The translations under genes and the position numbers were made by a program. The notes under the pieces were generated by a model. That model was not told where the DNA came from. It worked only from the letters and a program-made list of their open reading frames with translations, and made no database searches. A stretch of 21,686 bases of DNA from CAYWMP01 sp964459445 (GTDB lineage Bacteria > Desulfobacterota > DSM-4660 > Desulfatiglandales > HGW-15). The number at the start of each line of letters is the position of its first letter. The first letter of the stretch is position 1. This document shows, in pieces, positions 21,408-21,686 of the stretch. The stretch spans positions 1 to 21,686 of the forward strand of contig CAYWMP010000100.1 in NCBI GenBank assembly GCA_964459445.1, read 5' to 3'.

Positions 21408-21493
21408 TCTTTTCATGAATGGCGACGTACGGAAACCGTTTCCTTTACGGAGGCTGCCAAAGCCCGAAATTTACCCTTAGGACGCTGAGCCCT

Positions 21494-21643
21494 ATGCCGG
21501 ATTCGACTGACATCACAGGAAAAGAGATTAACCGGATCTTCAAACAGCTTAAGAAGGACGAAACGCTCATGAAGGCGACCCTTCTTGGGGGTGATGGTGA
21601 CGGTATGGTCACGATTATCATCGGTATCGCCCACCCGCAATAG
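21494..21643 (+). CDS. Short ORF, possibly a truncated YcgR/PilZ-type N-terminus
   Basis: These 49 residues read ITGKEINRIFKQLKKDETL, then LMKATLLGGDGDG and MVTIIIGIA before a quick stop. The pattern (a helix with KEIxRIF, then two hydrophobic strands) recalls the N-terminal flagellar-brake-like part of deltaproteobacterial PilZ proteins, but I am not sure. An in-frame ATG at 21419 would lengthen it, but that is at the predicted transcription start. The last codons (H-P-Q-stop) come from DNA that on the other strand encodes part of a sigma-54 activator, so the frame looks cut by a junction near 21632 rather than naturally ended. The sigma-54 promoter 87 bp upstream supports a real gene. Confidence 0.35.
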   Translation: MPDSTDITGKEINRIFKQLKKDETLMKATLLGGDGDGMVTIIIGIAHPQ

Positions 21644-21685
21644 CTTCGCTTGCATTGAAAGGGGGATTTCGCTGATCTCATCCAG
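21632..21685 (-). pseudogene. Fragment of a sigma-54 activator AAA+ domain (Walker B region)
   Basis: Read from the right edge, 18 codons give LDEISEIPLSMQAKLLRV, a standard Walker B stretch of NtrC-class activators. The family continues with LQE and a REF-like run; here it changes abruptly to GDTDDNRD and an unrelated tail open to 21413. Either a gene entering from the right is truncated here by a rearrangement, or the sequence is chimeric at its end. Confidence 0.55.
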
Positions 21686-21686
21686 G

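Noticed and set aside
21413..21655. Minus-strand frame of 80 codons as an independent gene
   Set aside because: Its first eight codons belong to the activator fragment that enters from the edge and the rest lacks any family pattern; it spans the suspected junction.

Overview
The window looks like the chromosome of a sulfate-reducer-type deltaproteobacterium (Desulfobacterota). The basis is a PxxKW cysteine-rich protein at the left edge, the order xseA / M23 peptidase / xseB / ispA / dxs / tlyA, a DUF4301 gene, and frequent -24/-12 (sigma-54) promoters. This assignment rests on remembered family distribution, not a search. I saw no tRNA, rRNA, CRISPR array or transposase gene.

Layout. (1) 1-1162: the 3' end of a PxxKW gene, a 439-bp non-coding stretch with two hairpins and a textbook sigma-54 promoter, then a stand-alone Hpt phosphotransfer protein. 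(2) 1239-11981, all on the minus strand: a pentose locus. In transcription order it holds a mutarotase-like protein, an NtrC-type response regulator and a sensor kinase with an ABC ATPase domain fused to its N-terminus. After a 650-bp control region come a periplasmic sugar-binding protein, a permease, a single-domain ABC ATPase, D-lyxose isomerase and an XYLB-type xylulokinase. (3) 12177-18246, minus strand: tlyA, dxs, ispA, xseB, an M23 peptidase and xseA, a compact housekeeping operon with overlapping genes. (4) 18485-21181, plus strand: a sigma-70-like promoter, a DUF4301 gene and a DUF368/PopT-type polyprenyl-phosphate translocase. (5) 21182-21686: a third sigma-54 promoter, a short ORF, and at the extreme edge an oppositely oriented scrap of a sigma-54 activator.

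How the pentose locus appears to work. The binding protein, permease and ATPase import a sugar. The isomerase (D-lyxose to D-xylulose) and kinase (D-xylulose to xylulose 5-phosphate) feed it to the pentose phosphate pathway, and the mutarotase-like protein may interconvert anomers. The binding-protein gene has a sigma-54 promoter preceded by three copies of an inverted repeat TGSCCAT-N6-ATGGSCA, the expected binding layout for the NtrC-type regulator. The sensor (ABC domain, PAS, HisKA, HATPase_c) has no visible membrane segment. Its sugar-importer-type ABC domain could dock on the permease, so that transport status rather than free ligand sets kinase activity. I regard this transporter-coupled two-component system as the main novelty; the docking is inference.

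Other points of interest: a G+C-rich stack of perfect stems (about 7166-7475) that behaves like a structured RNA encoded on the plus strand; a tlyA gene whose conserved N-terminus is reachable only from a non-canonical ATC start that has a perfect Shine-Dalgarno; and an apparent sequence junction near 21632.
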